From the NCBI RefSeq assembly GCF_029338515.1, contig NZ_CP119988.1:744001-808000 (forward strand): a stretch of DNA of 64,000 nucleotides. The letters are read 5' to 3'. Below the pieces are notes generated by a model. That model made no database searches. It was not told where the DNA came from and saw nothing but the letters and a program-made list of their open reading frames with translations. Both the position numbers and the translations under genes were made by a program. The DNA comes from Haloglomus litoreum (GTDB lineage Archaea > Halobacteriota > Halobacteria > Halobacteriales > Haloarculaceae). Within the stretch, counting starts at the first letter, position 1. Each line of letters starts with the position of its first letter. This document shows, in pieces, positions 1-8,351 of this stretch.

Positions 1-560
1 CCGGGACGGCTCGCCACGCTCCCTTCGGTCGCGGGCTCGCCGGCTGAGGCGCGAGCGCGCTTCCTGACCCCGGAACCAGCCGGCCGATCCAGCCGCTCGT
101 TCGGTGCGTGCCAGCCTCGTCAGTCGAACTGGCGTGCGCTGGCGGCTGTGCCGGGGGCCAGCCGCCTCTAAGCGCACGAGGGCCGAAGCGCGCAGCGGTA
201 GCGAGCACTGCAGGCGGTTGGGGAGGCACGAGGCCTACGGCTACCGACTGACCCACGTGCGGTCCTGGTGACTTCCGAAGGTGAGCCGAGCGAAGCGAGG
301 CGAACGCCGGAAGACTCCGTCTTCCGGAAGGCGAACCCGCTCGACCCAGCCCGGGCGACGTAAGCACTGGACTGCATGCCCGGAACGGCGCGAGCGAAGC
401 GAGGGCCGCATGCCCGGAACAGGAAGCGCGCAGCGAGCCCCGGATGGTCGAGCGGGTGAGGGCTTCGGGAGCAGTCTCGCTGTCGTCGCACGCACCTGAA
501 CCAGAGAGCGGGTGAGGGCTTCGGGAGCAGTCTCATCGGAATCGTGATAGGAGCCAACAC
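1..560. repeat. GC-rich intergenic repeat module (copy A)
   Basis: No convincing gene is present; all open frames here are Arg/Pro/Ser-rich and typical of GC-rich shadow frames. Positions 139-166 match 54982-55009 exactly in inverted orientation (28 bases), and 60-90 resembles 39965-39995 inverted. Two clear stem-loops are visible: 141-148 with 159-166 (8 bp) and 307-315 with 319-327 (9 bp, 3-base loop). The stretch belongs to a dispersed family also seen near 17.4, 23.0, 39.7 and 54.7 kb. The left limit of the copy may lie outside the window. Confidence 0.6.
450..534. repeat. 29-bp direct repeat pair
   Basis: Positions 450-478 and 506-534 are identical (core GGGCTTCGGGAGCAGTCTC), 56 bases apart start to start. 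The same kind of terminus, with GAGGGCTTCG followed by a GTCTC-like end, closes the module copy near 55318, so this looks like a duplicated module end. Confidence 0.75.
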
Positions 561-662
561 TGCATTCTGAAAAGATGTTCGTGGGCTAAGGAACGAAAAT
601 CAGGTATTGAATGTTAAATAGGCACATAAAAGATGAAGTCCAGATATTCAGATATAACCTAT
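561..662. other. AT-rich tract between module A and the esterase 3' end
   Basis: About 100 bases with A/T runs far above the window average, for example TGTTAAATAGGCACATAAAA near 610-629. It lies directly downstream of the minus-strand esterase stop. No gene seen. Similar AT-rich tracts flank module copies at 17356-17450, 40266-40344 and 55321-55448. Confidence 0.5.
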
Positions 663-1667
663 CTAGTCATAGATGCCGAACCCGCGCTGCAGGTTCTCGC
701 AGATGTCCTGAATCGCCTCGTGGGCCCGGTCCAGTTCCACGGGCTCGGCGAGCATCGTGATGAAGCCGTGGATGACGTCGTCGTAGTTGCGGTGTTCGAC
801 CTCGATGCCGGCCTGGCCCAGTTTCTCGGCGTAGGCGAGGCCCTCGTCGCGCAGCGGGTCGAAACCGGCCGTCACGACCGTCCCCGGTGGCAGGTCGTGG
901 AGGTCGCCCTCCAGCGGGAACGCGTACGGGTTCTTCTGGTGGAGATCGCTGCCGAAGTAGCAGTCGAAGAACCAGAGCATGTCCTCCTCGACGAGGAAGT
1001 AGCCCTCCTTGTTCTGCTCCCAGGAGGGGCGGTCCTGCCGGGCGTCGACCGCGGGGTAGATGAGTACCTGGCGGTCGATGTCGGGGATAGGCATCGCGGG
1101 GTCGCGCCGGTCTGCCTCCTCCCGGCGGTCGCGGGCCATCTGGCAGACCGCGGCCGAGAGGTTGCCGCCGGCGCTGTCACCCATGACGGCGAGCTGGCCG
1201 TTGCCGTCGACCTCCTCGGGGTTGTCGTGGACGAAGCTCGCGGCGGCGTATGAGTCCTCCACCGCGGCGGGGAACGGGTCCTCGGGCGCCAGCCGGTAGT
1301 CGACGGAGACGACGTTGACACCGGCCTCGTTGCAGATGTGCCGGCAGGTCACGTCGTGACTGTCCAGGCTCCCGATGACGAAGCCGCCGCCGTGGTAGTA
1401 GACGACGGTCGGTGCGGTGGTGTTGGCCTTGCCGGGGCGGTAGTGACGCACCGGGACGGGGTCGCGCTGGTCACCCTCCTGTGGCTGGTAGCCGGGGACG
1501 GTGAAGTCGTGGACGCGCCCGACCTCCGGCTCGTCGACGTCGGCGGCGAACTGCGAGAACAGGTCGCGGGCGCCGCGCGCCCCGTACTGGTTGAGCGGGA
1601 GCGCGTTCAGCGCCGCGAGCTGTTCGAGAACGAGTTCGACCTCCGGATGTAGTTCGTCGGCTCGCAT
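663..1667 (-). CDS. alpha/beta hydrolase, HSL-type esterase/lipase
   Basis: A 334-residue carboxylester hydrolase of the hormone-sensitive-lipase (esterase family IV) group, probably cytoplasmic since no signal is seen. The oxyanion-hole motif HGGGF is at residues 92-96, the nucleophile elbow GDSAG at 163-167 (Ser165), the likely acid Asp at 270 or 274 (FDPLRDEG) and the His at 300 (VIHGF), a complete triad in the usual order. The ATG at 1667 is preferred over a GTG at 1688 because a TATA-like CGTTTATG (minus strand) lies 28 bases upstream. Natural substrate cannot be read from sequence. It is transcribed alone, ending beside the AT-rich tract. Confidence 0.9.
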   Translation of the reverse strand: MRADELHPEVELVLEQLAALNALPLNQYGARGARDLFSQFAADVDEPEVGRVHDFTVPGYQPQEGDQRDPVPVRHYRPGKANTTAPTVVYYHGGGFVIGSLDSHDVTCRHICNEAGVNVVSVDYRLAPEDPFPAAVEDSYAAASFVHDNPEEVDGNGQLAVMGDSAGGNLSAAVCQMARDRREEADRRDPAMPIPDIDRQVLIYPAVDARQDRPSWEQNKEGYFLVEEDMLWFFDCYFGSDLHQKNPYAFPLEGDLHDLPPGTVVTAGFDPLRDEGLAYAEKLGQAGIEVEHRNYDDVIHGFITMLAEPVELDRAHEAIQDICENLQRGFGIYD

Positions 1668-1690
1668 ACCCGGCCCACTCGCCCCCACAG

Positions 1691-1698
1691 CATAAACG
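1691..1698 (-). promoter_or_regulatory. TATA box of the esterase gene
   Basis: Minus-strand CGTTTATG centred about 28 bases upstream of the ATG at 1667, the spacing expected for a leaderless haloarchaeal transcript. Confidence 0.5.
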
Positions 1699-1803
1699 CG
1701 GTGCGACCATCTCGGGGCTCGTTTAACCGGCTCCCGCGCGGCGGCGGGCGCCTCCCCCCGGCCCGGGGCTCCGGTCGCCGTCCCTTCGGTCTCTCGGCCG
1801 CCG

Positions 1804-2958
1804 TCACTCGTCGCCCGTCACCCCGTACGCCTCGGTCTCGGGGTGGAACGCCCGCCACGCGTGCCAGAACAGCGGTGCGATCTCGTTCGCCCGCCGGAGC
1901 CGCTGCCCGGCGTGTGGACCGCCCGTGGCACGGCCGCTCTCGCGGCTCCAGCGCGACCCGCCGGCCCGCAGCGCCTCGCCATCGGGCCCGTCCACGGCCG
2001 CGAAGTGGAGCGTCGTTCCGTCCACGTGCCGGTCGTACGCCGCCAGCCCGCCGCCGGGCGTCGTCGCCACGGCCACCGGCAGGTCGCCGACGCGGTCCTC
2101 GACCAGCCCGCCCGCTTCGTGAACCACGAAGTGCGGATAGGCTCGGGTGACGCCGTCGCTGACGATGCCGACGACCAGGGTCGACCGGCCCAGCACGCCG
2201 GGTCCGCTCCCGCCACTCCCCCCGCTCCCATCGAAGCCGACGAGCTGGCGCTCGTCCGCGTACGGGTACTTGTCGTCGTACTCGTAGGGGCGGCTCCCGT
2301 CGATGGTTCCCGAGTGGGGTGGCGGGAGCAGGACGGTCGTGTCGGGGTGGGCGTCGCGCCAGGCGCCCCAGCTCGTCAGGCGCGACGGAACGAGCCGCAA
2401 CTGGTCGCCGGTCCGGGGCCCGCGGATGGCGGTCGCCAGGAGCTGGCTCCAGAGGCTCCCCGTCGCCTCGTCGTAGAGGACCAGGTCACTGCGCCACAGC
2501 GAGCCGGAGACGCCGAAGCGGGTCGGCCACCCCCCGACGCGGCGCTCGGCGGCGATGGCGCTCCCGCAGAGCGGGCAGTAAGTGACGAGCAGCGGCCCCC
2601 CGAGAGAGTCGTTGACGACCTCGTGGCGGTCCAGCACCGCGAGCGGGTAGGCTCGTGCCTCGCCGTCGCGCTCGACGCCGACGACGGCCGCGCCAGCTCC
2701 CAGGCCGTCCCGCCCGACCACCGCGGGGTCGAGGCCGGACCAGTCGGCCGCGAACGCCGGCTCGACGATGGCCGGAATCGCATCACGGGGCAGGGGGTGC
2801 CTCATGGCCTCCCAGGGGACGGGGAGGCGCACGGGTGCGCCACCGGTCGGCGGGCGGACGCGGTCACGGCCGACACCCCCACGGTAGCCGGCGGTACAGC
2901 CCGCGATTCCCGCCGCGGTGGCTGCACCGAGCGCGCCCAGCAGTCGCCGTCGTCGCAT
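1804..2958 (-). CDS. DUF3179-family lipoprotein
   Basis: A 384-residue exported protein. The N-terminus has a twin-arginine type signal (MRRRRLLGALG) ending in an Ala-Gly-Cys lipobox (IAGCTAG), so it should be lipid-anchored outside the membrane. The body matches the DUF3179 family: DRHEVVND followed by the characteristic TYCPLCGS segment, then a WSQL block and a DERQLVGF block. The biochemical role of the family is unknown. An upstream in-frame extension to 3246 is open but the signal peptide fixes the start at 2958. It is divergent from the sugar dehydrogenase gene, whose start is 159 bases away, so the two may share a control region. Confidence 0.85.
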   Translation of the reverse strand: MRRRRLLGALGAATAAGIAGCTAGYRGGVGRDRVRPPTGGAPVRLPVPWEAMRHPLPRDAIPAIVEPAFAADWSGLDPAVVGRDGLGAGAAVVGVERDGEARAYPLAVLDRHEVVNDSLGGPLLVTYCPLCGSAIAAERRVGGWPTRFGVSGSLWRSDLVLYDEATGSLWSQLLATAIRGPRTGDQLRLVPSRLTSWGAWRDAHPDTTVLLPPPHSGTIDGSRPYEYDDKYPYADERQLVGFDGSGGSGGSGPGVLGRSTLVVGIVSDGVTRAYPHFVVHEAGGLVEDRVGDLPVAVATTPGGGLAAYDRHVDGTTLHFAAVDGPDGEALRAGGSRWSRESGRATGGPHAGQRLRRANEIAPLFWHAWRAFHPETEAYGVTGDE

Positions 2959-3116
2959 ATCCCGGGTTACGCGAGGGGTGGGCAAGAGCGACGCGCCGTC
3001 TGGCAGCCACGGCGCACGAGGGGCCGGCCCGCCACCGGCCCGCCACCGGCCCGCGGTCGGGTACCGCGCCCACTCGTTGGCGGGTGTATTTGTGACTCCG
3101 ACCCCTCCGGGGCGGT

Positions 3117-4460
3117 ATGGACCCATCCACGAGCCGTCGTCGCCTCCTCCGAGCGGCGGCCGCCGGCACCGCGGCCGGGCTCGCAGGCTGTACGCTCTCG
3201 GGCGACGGCAGCGACGGTGGGAGCGACGGCGGACCCAGCACTCCAACCGACGAGCTCCCGACCGAGACGGACCTCCCGGATGCGGTCGGACTCGAACCGC
3301 TCGTCACGGGCCTCCGCGCCCCGCTCGATATCCAGTTCGCGCCCGACGCGGACCGCTCGTACGTCGCCGAGCAGCAGGGTATCGTCCACACGGTCGAGGG
3401 GGGGAGTCGCCGCGAGGCGCCGTTCCTCGATCTGCAGGACACCGTCGAGGCGGGGGGTGAGAAGGGCCTACTCGGCATCGCGCTCCACCCCGACTTCGCC
3501 GAGAACCGTCGGGTGTTCGTCCGGTACAGCGCCCCCCGCCGCGAGGGAACGCCCTCGAACTACTCGCACACGTTCGTCCTCGCCGAGTTCGAGGCGACCA
3601 GCGACGGCCGGCAGGTTGACCGGGACAGCGAGCGGACGCTGCTGGAGGTGCCCCAGCCACAGGGCAACCACAACGCCGGCGACCTCGCGTTCGGCCCGGA
3701 CGGCCTGCTGTACGTCGCGGTCGGGGACGGCGGCGCGGGCGGCGACCAGGGGACGGGTCACGTCGCGGACTGGTACGACGCGGTCGGCGGCGGCAACGGC
3801 CAGGACGTGACCGAGAACCTGCTCGGGTCCATCCTCCGCATCGACGTGGACCGCGAGGGCGACGACACGCCGTACGCCATCCCCGAGGACAACCCGCTCG
3901 TCGGCCGCGAGGGCCTCGACGAGCACTACGCCTGGGGGCTTCGCAACCCCTACCGGATGGCGTTCGACGACGGCCGGCTGTTCGTCGGCGACGTGGGCCA
4001 GAGCCGCTTCGAGGAGGTCAGCATCGTCGAACGGGGCGGTAACTACGGCTGGAACGTGAAGGAGGGACGGCACTGCTACGGGGCGAGCGACTGCCCGGAT
4101 TCGACACCCGACGAGGTGCGTGGCGGCGAGCCGCTGGTCGACCCCATCGTCGAGTACCCCCACTCCGGCGGCGGCGTGAGCGGCATCTCCGTCATCGGCG
4201 GGCAGGTGTACCGCGGCGACGCCATCCCGGGGCTCGCCGGCACCTACGTCTTCGGCGACCTGCAGGTCGACGGGCGGCTGTTCGTCGGGACCCCGCCCGA
4301 GAGCGGTGACCGGTGGCCGACCCGGACGCTCGACCTCGGGGACGACGGTGGCCGACTCGGTCGGCTGCTCTCGGTCGGCCGCGACGCCGACGGCGAGGTG
4401 TACGCGCTCGGGACGGGGTCGGACGGTGGCGGTGTGTATCGGCTCGTGCCCGCCGGGTAG
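3117..4460 (+). CDS. PQQ-type glucose/sorbosone dehydrogenase family lipoprotein
   Basis: A 447-residue protein of the soluble aldose sugar dehydrogenase (GSDH) beta-propeller family, which oxidises aldoses with PQQ in characterised members. It has a Tat lipoprotein signal (SRRRLLRAAAAG, lipobox AGC at about residue 24). Family blocks are visible: GLRAPLDIQFAPD, GLLGIALHPDF, NHNAGDLAFGPDGLLYVAVGDGG, WGLRNPYRMAFD and GGNYGWN. These fit the family's active site, but PQQ dependence is inferred only and no PQQ biosynthesis gene is in the window. A short gap separates it from another Tat lipoprotein on the same strand. Confidence 0.88.
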   Translation: MDPSTSRRRLLRAAAAGTAAGLAGCTLSGDGSDGGSDGGPSTPTDELPTETDLPDAVGLEPLVTGLRAPLDIQFAPDADRSYVAEQQGIVHTVEGGSRREAPFLDLQDTVEAGGEKGLLGIALHPDFAENRRVFVRYSAPRREGTPSNYSHTFVLAEFEATSDGRQVDRDSERTLLEVPQPQGNHNAGDLAFGPDGLLYVAVGDGGAGGDQGTGHVADWYDAVGGGNGQDVTENLLGSILRIDVDREGDDTPYAIPEDNPLVGREGLDEHYAWGLRNPYRMAFDDGRLFVGDVGQSRFEEVSIVERGGNYGWNVKEGRHCYGASDCPDSTPDEVRGGEPLVDPIVEYPHSGGGVSGISVIGGQVYRGDAIPGLAGTYVFGDLQVDGRLFVGTPPESGDRWPTRTLDLGDDGGRLGRLLSVGRDADGEVYALGTGSDGGGVYRLVPAG

Positions 4461-4523
4461 CCGCGTCGGCGTGGGCGGGCGCCCCGCCGGTGGTTTTTCG
4501 GGCCGGTCCGCCGAACGCCGACC

Positions 4524-5672
4524 ATGCGATACCGTCCCACTCGTCGCCGGCTCCTCGCGACCGCGGGCACGGCGCTGACGACCGGGCTGGCGGGCTGCCC
4601 CGCGAGGTCGAGCGACGGGGACGGCGACGGCGCCCCGGACCCGACGGTGTCGGGCGGATCACCCGCCTCCCCGACCGCCCGCACCGCCGCGTCGGGGAGC
4701 GTCCGCTTCACCAGCGTCCCGGACCTGTTCAACGCCGACATCCCCTATCCGATGGCCGGCTGGGAATCGGCGCTGGACTGGTTCCTCGGCCGGCTCAAGC
4801 GCGAGGGCCCCGCCTTCACCCTCGTCGCCGGCGACATCATGGACGCGCGGTGGTGGGAGTCCCGCAAGCAGGTCCGGCTGTACGCGAACGCCTACTGGGG
4901 CGGCTACGTCCGCCGGATGCGTGACCACGACATCACCCTCTACCCCGCGGTCGGCGATCACGAACTCGGCGACGACGAGTGGGAGAACCAGGACACCTAC
5001 GGCCTGACGCCGACGTTCGAGCGCCAGTTCGTCCGCCAGTTCGACACCCCGCGGAACGGCCCCGAGGGGTACGAGGGCCTGGCCTACACGGTCCGGCGGG
5101 GCGACCTCCTCGTGGTCACCGTCGACACGTTCGAGCGCCGCGACGGCGAGGTCCACGTCTCGGTCACGGGCGCGCAACTGGAGTGGCTCCGGTCGGTCCT
5201 CTCGGCGACGGACGCCGACCACGTCGTCGTCCAGGGGCACGTCCCGGTCCTGCGGCCGGTGAAGTCGCGCCACTCCAGCGCGCTCTACCTCGACGGCGGC
5301 CGCGAGTCGGGGTTCTGGCGCACGCTCCGCGAGTTCGGCGTCGATGCCTACCTCTGTGGCGAGCACCACGCCATCACCGTCGACCGCGCCGACGGCGTCT
5401 GGCAGGTGACCCACGGCGCGCTCTGGGGGGCCCACTCGCCGGTCAACTACCTCGTCGGCGCCGTCCGCCCCGACGGGCTCCGGCTCGAACTGAAGCGGTT
5501 CCCCCTGGCGTACGGCGGCCCGACCATCTACCAGCTGAACCGCCCGAAGCCGTTCGTGAAGACCGACGTGACGGTGCCGGAGCGGGTCCGCGAGAACGGG
5601 CCGCGGTCGGTCGGCCGGGTGCACATCGACGCCGACGGGACGAGCCGGGACCGGACCGGTGTGTTCGCGTGA
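4524..5672 (+). CDS. Tat-exported metallophosphoesterase-like lipoprotein
   Basis: A 382-residue exported protein with a Tat signal (MRYRPTRRRLLATAGTA) and lipobox LAGC near residue 25. Calcineurin-like phosphoesterase blocks are seen: LVAGDIMDARWW (the usual GD..D), YPAVGDHELGDDEW (a variant of the GNHD/E motif), VVQGHVPV and CGEHHAITV (His-rich metal-binding positions). Substrate unknown. It lies 63 bases downstream of the sugar dehydrogenase and may be co-transcribed. Confidence 0.8.
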   Translation: MRYRPTRRRLLATAGTALTTGLAGCPARSSDGDGDGAPDPTVSGGSPASPTARTAASGSVRFTSVPDLFNADIPYPMAGWESALDWFLGRLKREGPAFTLVAGDIMDARWWESRKQVRLYANAYWGGYVRRMRDHDITLYPAVGDHELGDDEWENQDTYGLTPTFERQFVRQFDTPRNGPEGYEGLAYTVRRGDLLVVTVDTFERRDGEVHVSVTGAQLEWLRSVLSATDADHVVVQGHVPVLRPVKSRHSSALYLDGGRESGFWRTLREFGVDAYLCGEHHAITVDRADGVWQVTHGALWGAHSPVNYLVGAVRPDGLRLELKRFPLAYGGPTIYQLNRPKPFVKTDVTVPERVRENGPRSVGRVHIDADGTSRDRTGVFA

Positions 5673-5716
5673 CGGCCACCGCTCGTCGCGCCGCCGCACC
5701 CCCCACCCACCGCGAA

Positions 5717-5724
5717 CGTTTAAC
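5717..5724 (+). promoter_or_regulatory. TATA box of the UspA-PiT operon
   Basis: CGTTTAAC centred 29 bases before the ATG at 5750. This supports that start over the much longer open frame that continues upstream to 4979. Confidence 0.6.
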
Positions 5725-5749
5725 ATGGGTGTCGCCCGAACCTCTAGCG

Positions 5750-6631
5750 ATGGACGACGAGCCGTTCGAACGACCGGTGCTGGTCGGGGTCGGGAACCCG
5801 GAGGCCGCTCAGCAACTGGTCCGGACCGCGGGTGACCTGGCGGCCCTGGGCGGGGGAACGGTCCGGCTCGTCACCGTCGCGGTGAAGCCCCACGACTCCC
5901 CGTTCGGCGTGTTCGCCGACGAGACCATCGTCGACGAGTTCGCCGGCGAGAGCCACGCGCTGCTCGAATCGGTGACGGCGCCGCCGGGCGTCACGCTCGA
6001 ACGGGAGGTGGTCACCGCGCGGTCGGTCGCGAAGGGGCTGCTCGCGGCCGTCGAGGAGACGGACCCGACCGCGCTCGTCGTCGGCTGGCACGGCCGCCGG
6101 CGCCGGAGCGACGCGGTCCTCGGGAGCACCATCGACACGCTCGTCGAGCGGGCGCCCTGTGACCTCCACGTCGAGCGCGTCGGCCGCGAGGCGAACGGTG
6201 TCGCGTCGGTCCTGCTCGCGGTCGCGGGCGGCCCCCACGTCGACGCGGCGGCGAACGTCGCGCGAGCCATCGCCGCCCGGAACGACGCTCCCGTCCTCGT
6301 GCTCTCGGTCGCCACCGACGGGACGGACACGGACACCGCCGCGGCCTTCGTCGACGAGGGTCGGGCCGCGCTGACCGACCGCGGTCCCGAGGTGGCGGTG
6401 ACGACGGCGGTCGGGGCGGCCGACGACGTGGCCGACGCCATCGTCGCCGAGGCCAGCGACCACGACGTGGTCGTCATGGGAGCGACCCGACAGGGGGCCA
6501 TCCGCCGGACGCTCGCCGGGTCGGTCCCGCGGCGGGTCGTCGACCGAACGGCACAGACGGTCATCCTCGCGCGCGACGGCGACACCGTCGGCGGCCCGCT
6601 CCACAGGCTCGGGGGGCTGCTCCGACGGTGA
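5750..6631 (+). CDS. double universal stress protein (UspA) domain protein
   Basis: A 293-residue cytoplasmic protein with two tandem Usp domains (about 6-145 and 150-285). The second ends with the nucleotide-binding pattern MGATRQGAIRRTLAGSVPRRVV; the first has GWHGRRRRSDAVLGSTIDTLV. Usp proteins bind ATP or AMP and tune stress responses or partner transporters. The stop overlaps the GTG start of the phosphate transporter gene (GTGA), so the two are translationally coupled. Fused or linked Usp domains are common for haloarchaeal transporters, suggesting a regulatory partner; that is inference. Confidence 0.88.
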   Translation: MDDEPFERPVLVGVGNPEAAQQLVRTAGDLAALGGGTVRLVTVAVKPHDSPFGVFADETIVDEFAGESHALLESVTAPPGVTLEREVVTARSVAKGLLAAVEETDPTALVVGWHGRRRRSDAVLGSTIDTLVERAPCDLHVERVGREANGVASVLLAVAGGPHVDAAANVARAIAARNDAPVLVLSVATDGTDTDTAAAFVDEGRAALTDRGPEVAVTTAVGAADDVADAIVAEASDHDVVVMGATRQGAIRRTLAGSVPRRVVDRTAQTVILARDGDTVGGPLHRLGGLLRR

Positions 6632-7833
6632 CCGAGGTCGTCTTCTGGGGGCTGGTCGCGCTCGCGACGGTCACCAGCCTCGGCACGGCCTGGGCGCTCG
6701 GCGCGAACAGCAACTCCCCCCCGTTCGCCCCGGCCATCGGCGCCAACGCGATCTCGACGATGCGGGCGGCCTTCCTCATCGGCATCCTCGCGGCGCTCGG
6801 GGCGCTCACGCAGGGCGGGAGCATCTCAGAGACCGTCGGCGCGGGCCTCATCGACGGCGTCGCCATCTCCTCGCTGGCGGCGACCGCCGGCCTGCTCACC
6901 GCGACGGCGTTCATGGCCTTCGGCATCTACTCCGGGTATCCGGTTCCGGCGGCGTTCGCCACGACGGGTGCGATGGTCGGCGTCGGCCTCTCGCTGGGCG
7001 GTGACCCCGCCATCGACACCTACCGCCGCATCGCGACGTTCTGGGTGCTCGTCCCCCCGGTCTCCGGCGGTCTCGCCTACCTCACGGCCACGCTCCTGCG
7101 GCGCGACGACGTCCCCGAGACGGTGAGCATCCCGTTGTTGGCGGCGGTCGTCGGCGGCATCGTCGCGAACGTCGAGTTGAGCGTCATCCCCGCAGCCGGG
7201 GACGCCACGCAGAACTCCATCGCGGGGTTCGTCGCCGGCCGCGTCGGCCTCGGGCCGGTCGCGGGGGTCGACCCCGTCCTCGTCGCCACGACGCTGCTCG
7301 CGGCGGTCGCGAGTGCCCTGTTCATCCGCCGACGGACCCAGGAGTCCGTCGACCGGGGCATCAAGACCTTCCTCGTCGCGCTCGGGAGCGTCGTCGCCTT
7401 CTCCAGTGGCGGGAGCCAGGTCGGCCTGGCGACGGGCCCCCTGGAGAACCTCTACGTCTCCGAACTCGGCCTGCCGGGCCTCCTGTTGCTCTCGGTCGGC
7501 GCGGTCGGCATCCTCGGCGGCGCCTGGATGGGCGCCCCACGCCTCCTGCAGGCCACCTCCCGGGAGTACGCACAGCTGGGCATCCGGCGCTCGATCGCCG
7601 CGCTCGTCCCGGGCTTCATCATCGCCCAGCTCGCCATCGCCCTGGGCATCCCCATCTCGTTCAACAACATCATCATCTCGGGCGTCATCGGCGGTGGGCT
7701 GGCCGGCGGCTCGGCGGGCGTCTCCCGTCGGAAGATCGGGGTCACGCTCACCTTCTGGGTGCTGACGCTGGGCTGCTCGGTCGGCGTCGGGTTCGGCGTC
7801 TACCGGGCCTTCGCGACCGTGCTCGGGCAGTGA
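6628..7833 (+). CDS. pit: inorganic phosphate transporter, PiT family
   Basis: A 401-residue integral membrane protein with about ten hydrophobic helices. The two inverted PiT signature blocks are visible: GANSNSPPFAPAIGANAIS near residues 25-45 and FSSGGSQVGLATGPLENLY near 255-275. PiT carriers are cation-coupled phosphate permeases. The second block is less canonical (GGSQVGLATGP instead of GANDVANAIGP), so a related anion cannot be excluded. Start is the GTG in the overlap with the Usp stop. A separate Usp gene converges from the other side. Confidence 0.85.
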   Translation: MTEVVFWGLVALATVTSLGTAWALGANSNSPPFAPAIGANAISTMRAAFLIGILAALGALTQGGSISETVGAGLIDGVAISSLAATAGLLTATAFMAFGIYSGYPVPAAFATTGAMVGVGLSLGGDPAIDTYRRIATFWVLVPPVSGGLAYLTATLLRRDDVPETVSIPLLAAVVGGIVANVELSVIPAAGDATQNSIAGFVAGRVGLGPVAGVDPVLVATTLLAAVASALFIRRRTQESVDRGIKTFLVALGSVVAFSSGGSQVGLATGPLENLYVSELGLPGLLLLSVGAVGILGGAWMGAPRLLQATSREYAQLGIRRSIAALVPGFIIAQLAIALGIPISFNNIIISGVIGGGLAGGSAGVSRRKIGVTLTFWVLTLGCSVGVGFGVYRAFATVLGQ

Positions 7834-8265
7834 CTACCGCACGACCGTCACGGTCACGGCCGCCTCGCCGACGACGCGCGTGGCGACGGTCCCGAGGAGG
7901 CGCGGCGCGAGGTCGGTCCGCGACCCGCCGTGCCCGCCCATCACGACGTGGTCGACGTCGTGGTCCTCGACGTACGCGAGGATGGTGTCGGCGGGGTCGC
8001 CCGTCTCGACGGCGGTGTCGACCTCGCGGCCGGCCTCGGCGGCCCGCTGTTTCGCGTCCGCGACGAGACCGTCCGCCCGCTCGCGCGCGGCCGCCTGCCG
8101 GTCGTCGTCGGCCTCGATGATGCCGCCCTCGCTCATCGAGCTCCCGATCGGCGTGACGACGTTCAGTACCGTCACCGGACAGTCGAACGTGGCGAGCGCG
8201 TGTGCCAGCGCGTCGTCCGCGAGCGGCGACCCGTCCAGCGGGACGAGGACGTGGGACGGCTGCAT
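7834..8265 (-). CDS. universal stress protein (UspA), single domain
   Basis: A 143-residue single Usp domain: N-terminal HVLVPLDGSPLADDALAHAL and C-terminal MGGHGGSRTDLAPRLLGTVA then VTVTVVR, the standard ATP-binding pattern G-2x-G-9x-G(S/T). It sits end to end with the phosphate transporter stop (7833/7834) on the opposite strand. The chosen ATG at 8265 is the family-typical start; the frame stays open upstream but adds no conserved sequence. Partner unknown. Confidence 0.9.
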   Translation of the reverse strand: MQPSHVLVPLDGSPLADDALAHALATFDCPVTVLNVVTPIGSSMSEGGIIEADDDRQAAARERADGLVADAKQRAAEAGREVDTAVETGDPADTILAYVEDHDVDHVVMGGHGGSRTDLAPRLLGTVATRVVGEAAVTVTVVR

Positions 8266-8351
8266 GGTGGGGCTCGGAGGCCGAGGTACAAGTATGTCCG
8301 GCGGACGATTGGTGTACACGTTGAAGACCGGTGGCACCGAACGCCGAACCG

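Noticed and set aside
633-1253. Plus-strand ORF opposite the esterase
   Set aside because: Complement of a gene with an intact catalytic triad.
1843-3810. 655-residue plus-strand frame across the DUF3179 and dehydrogenase genes
   Set aside because: Antisense or out of frame to two convincing lipoprotein genes; Arg/Pro-rich.
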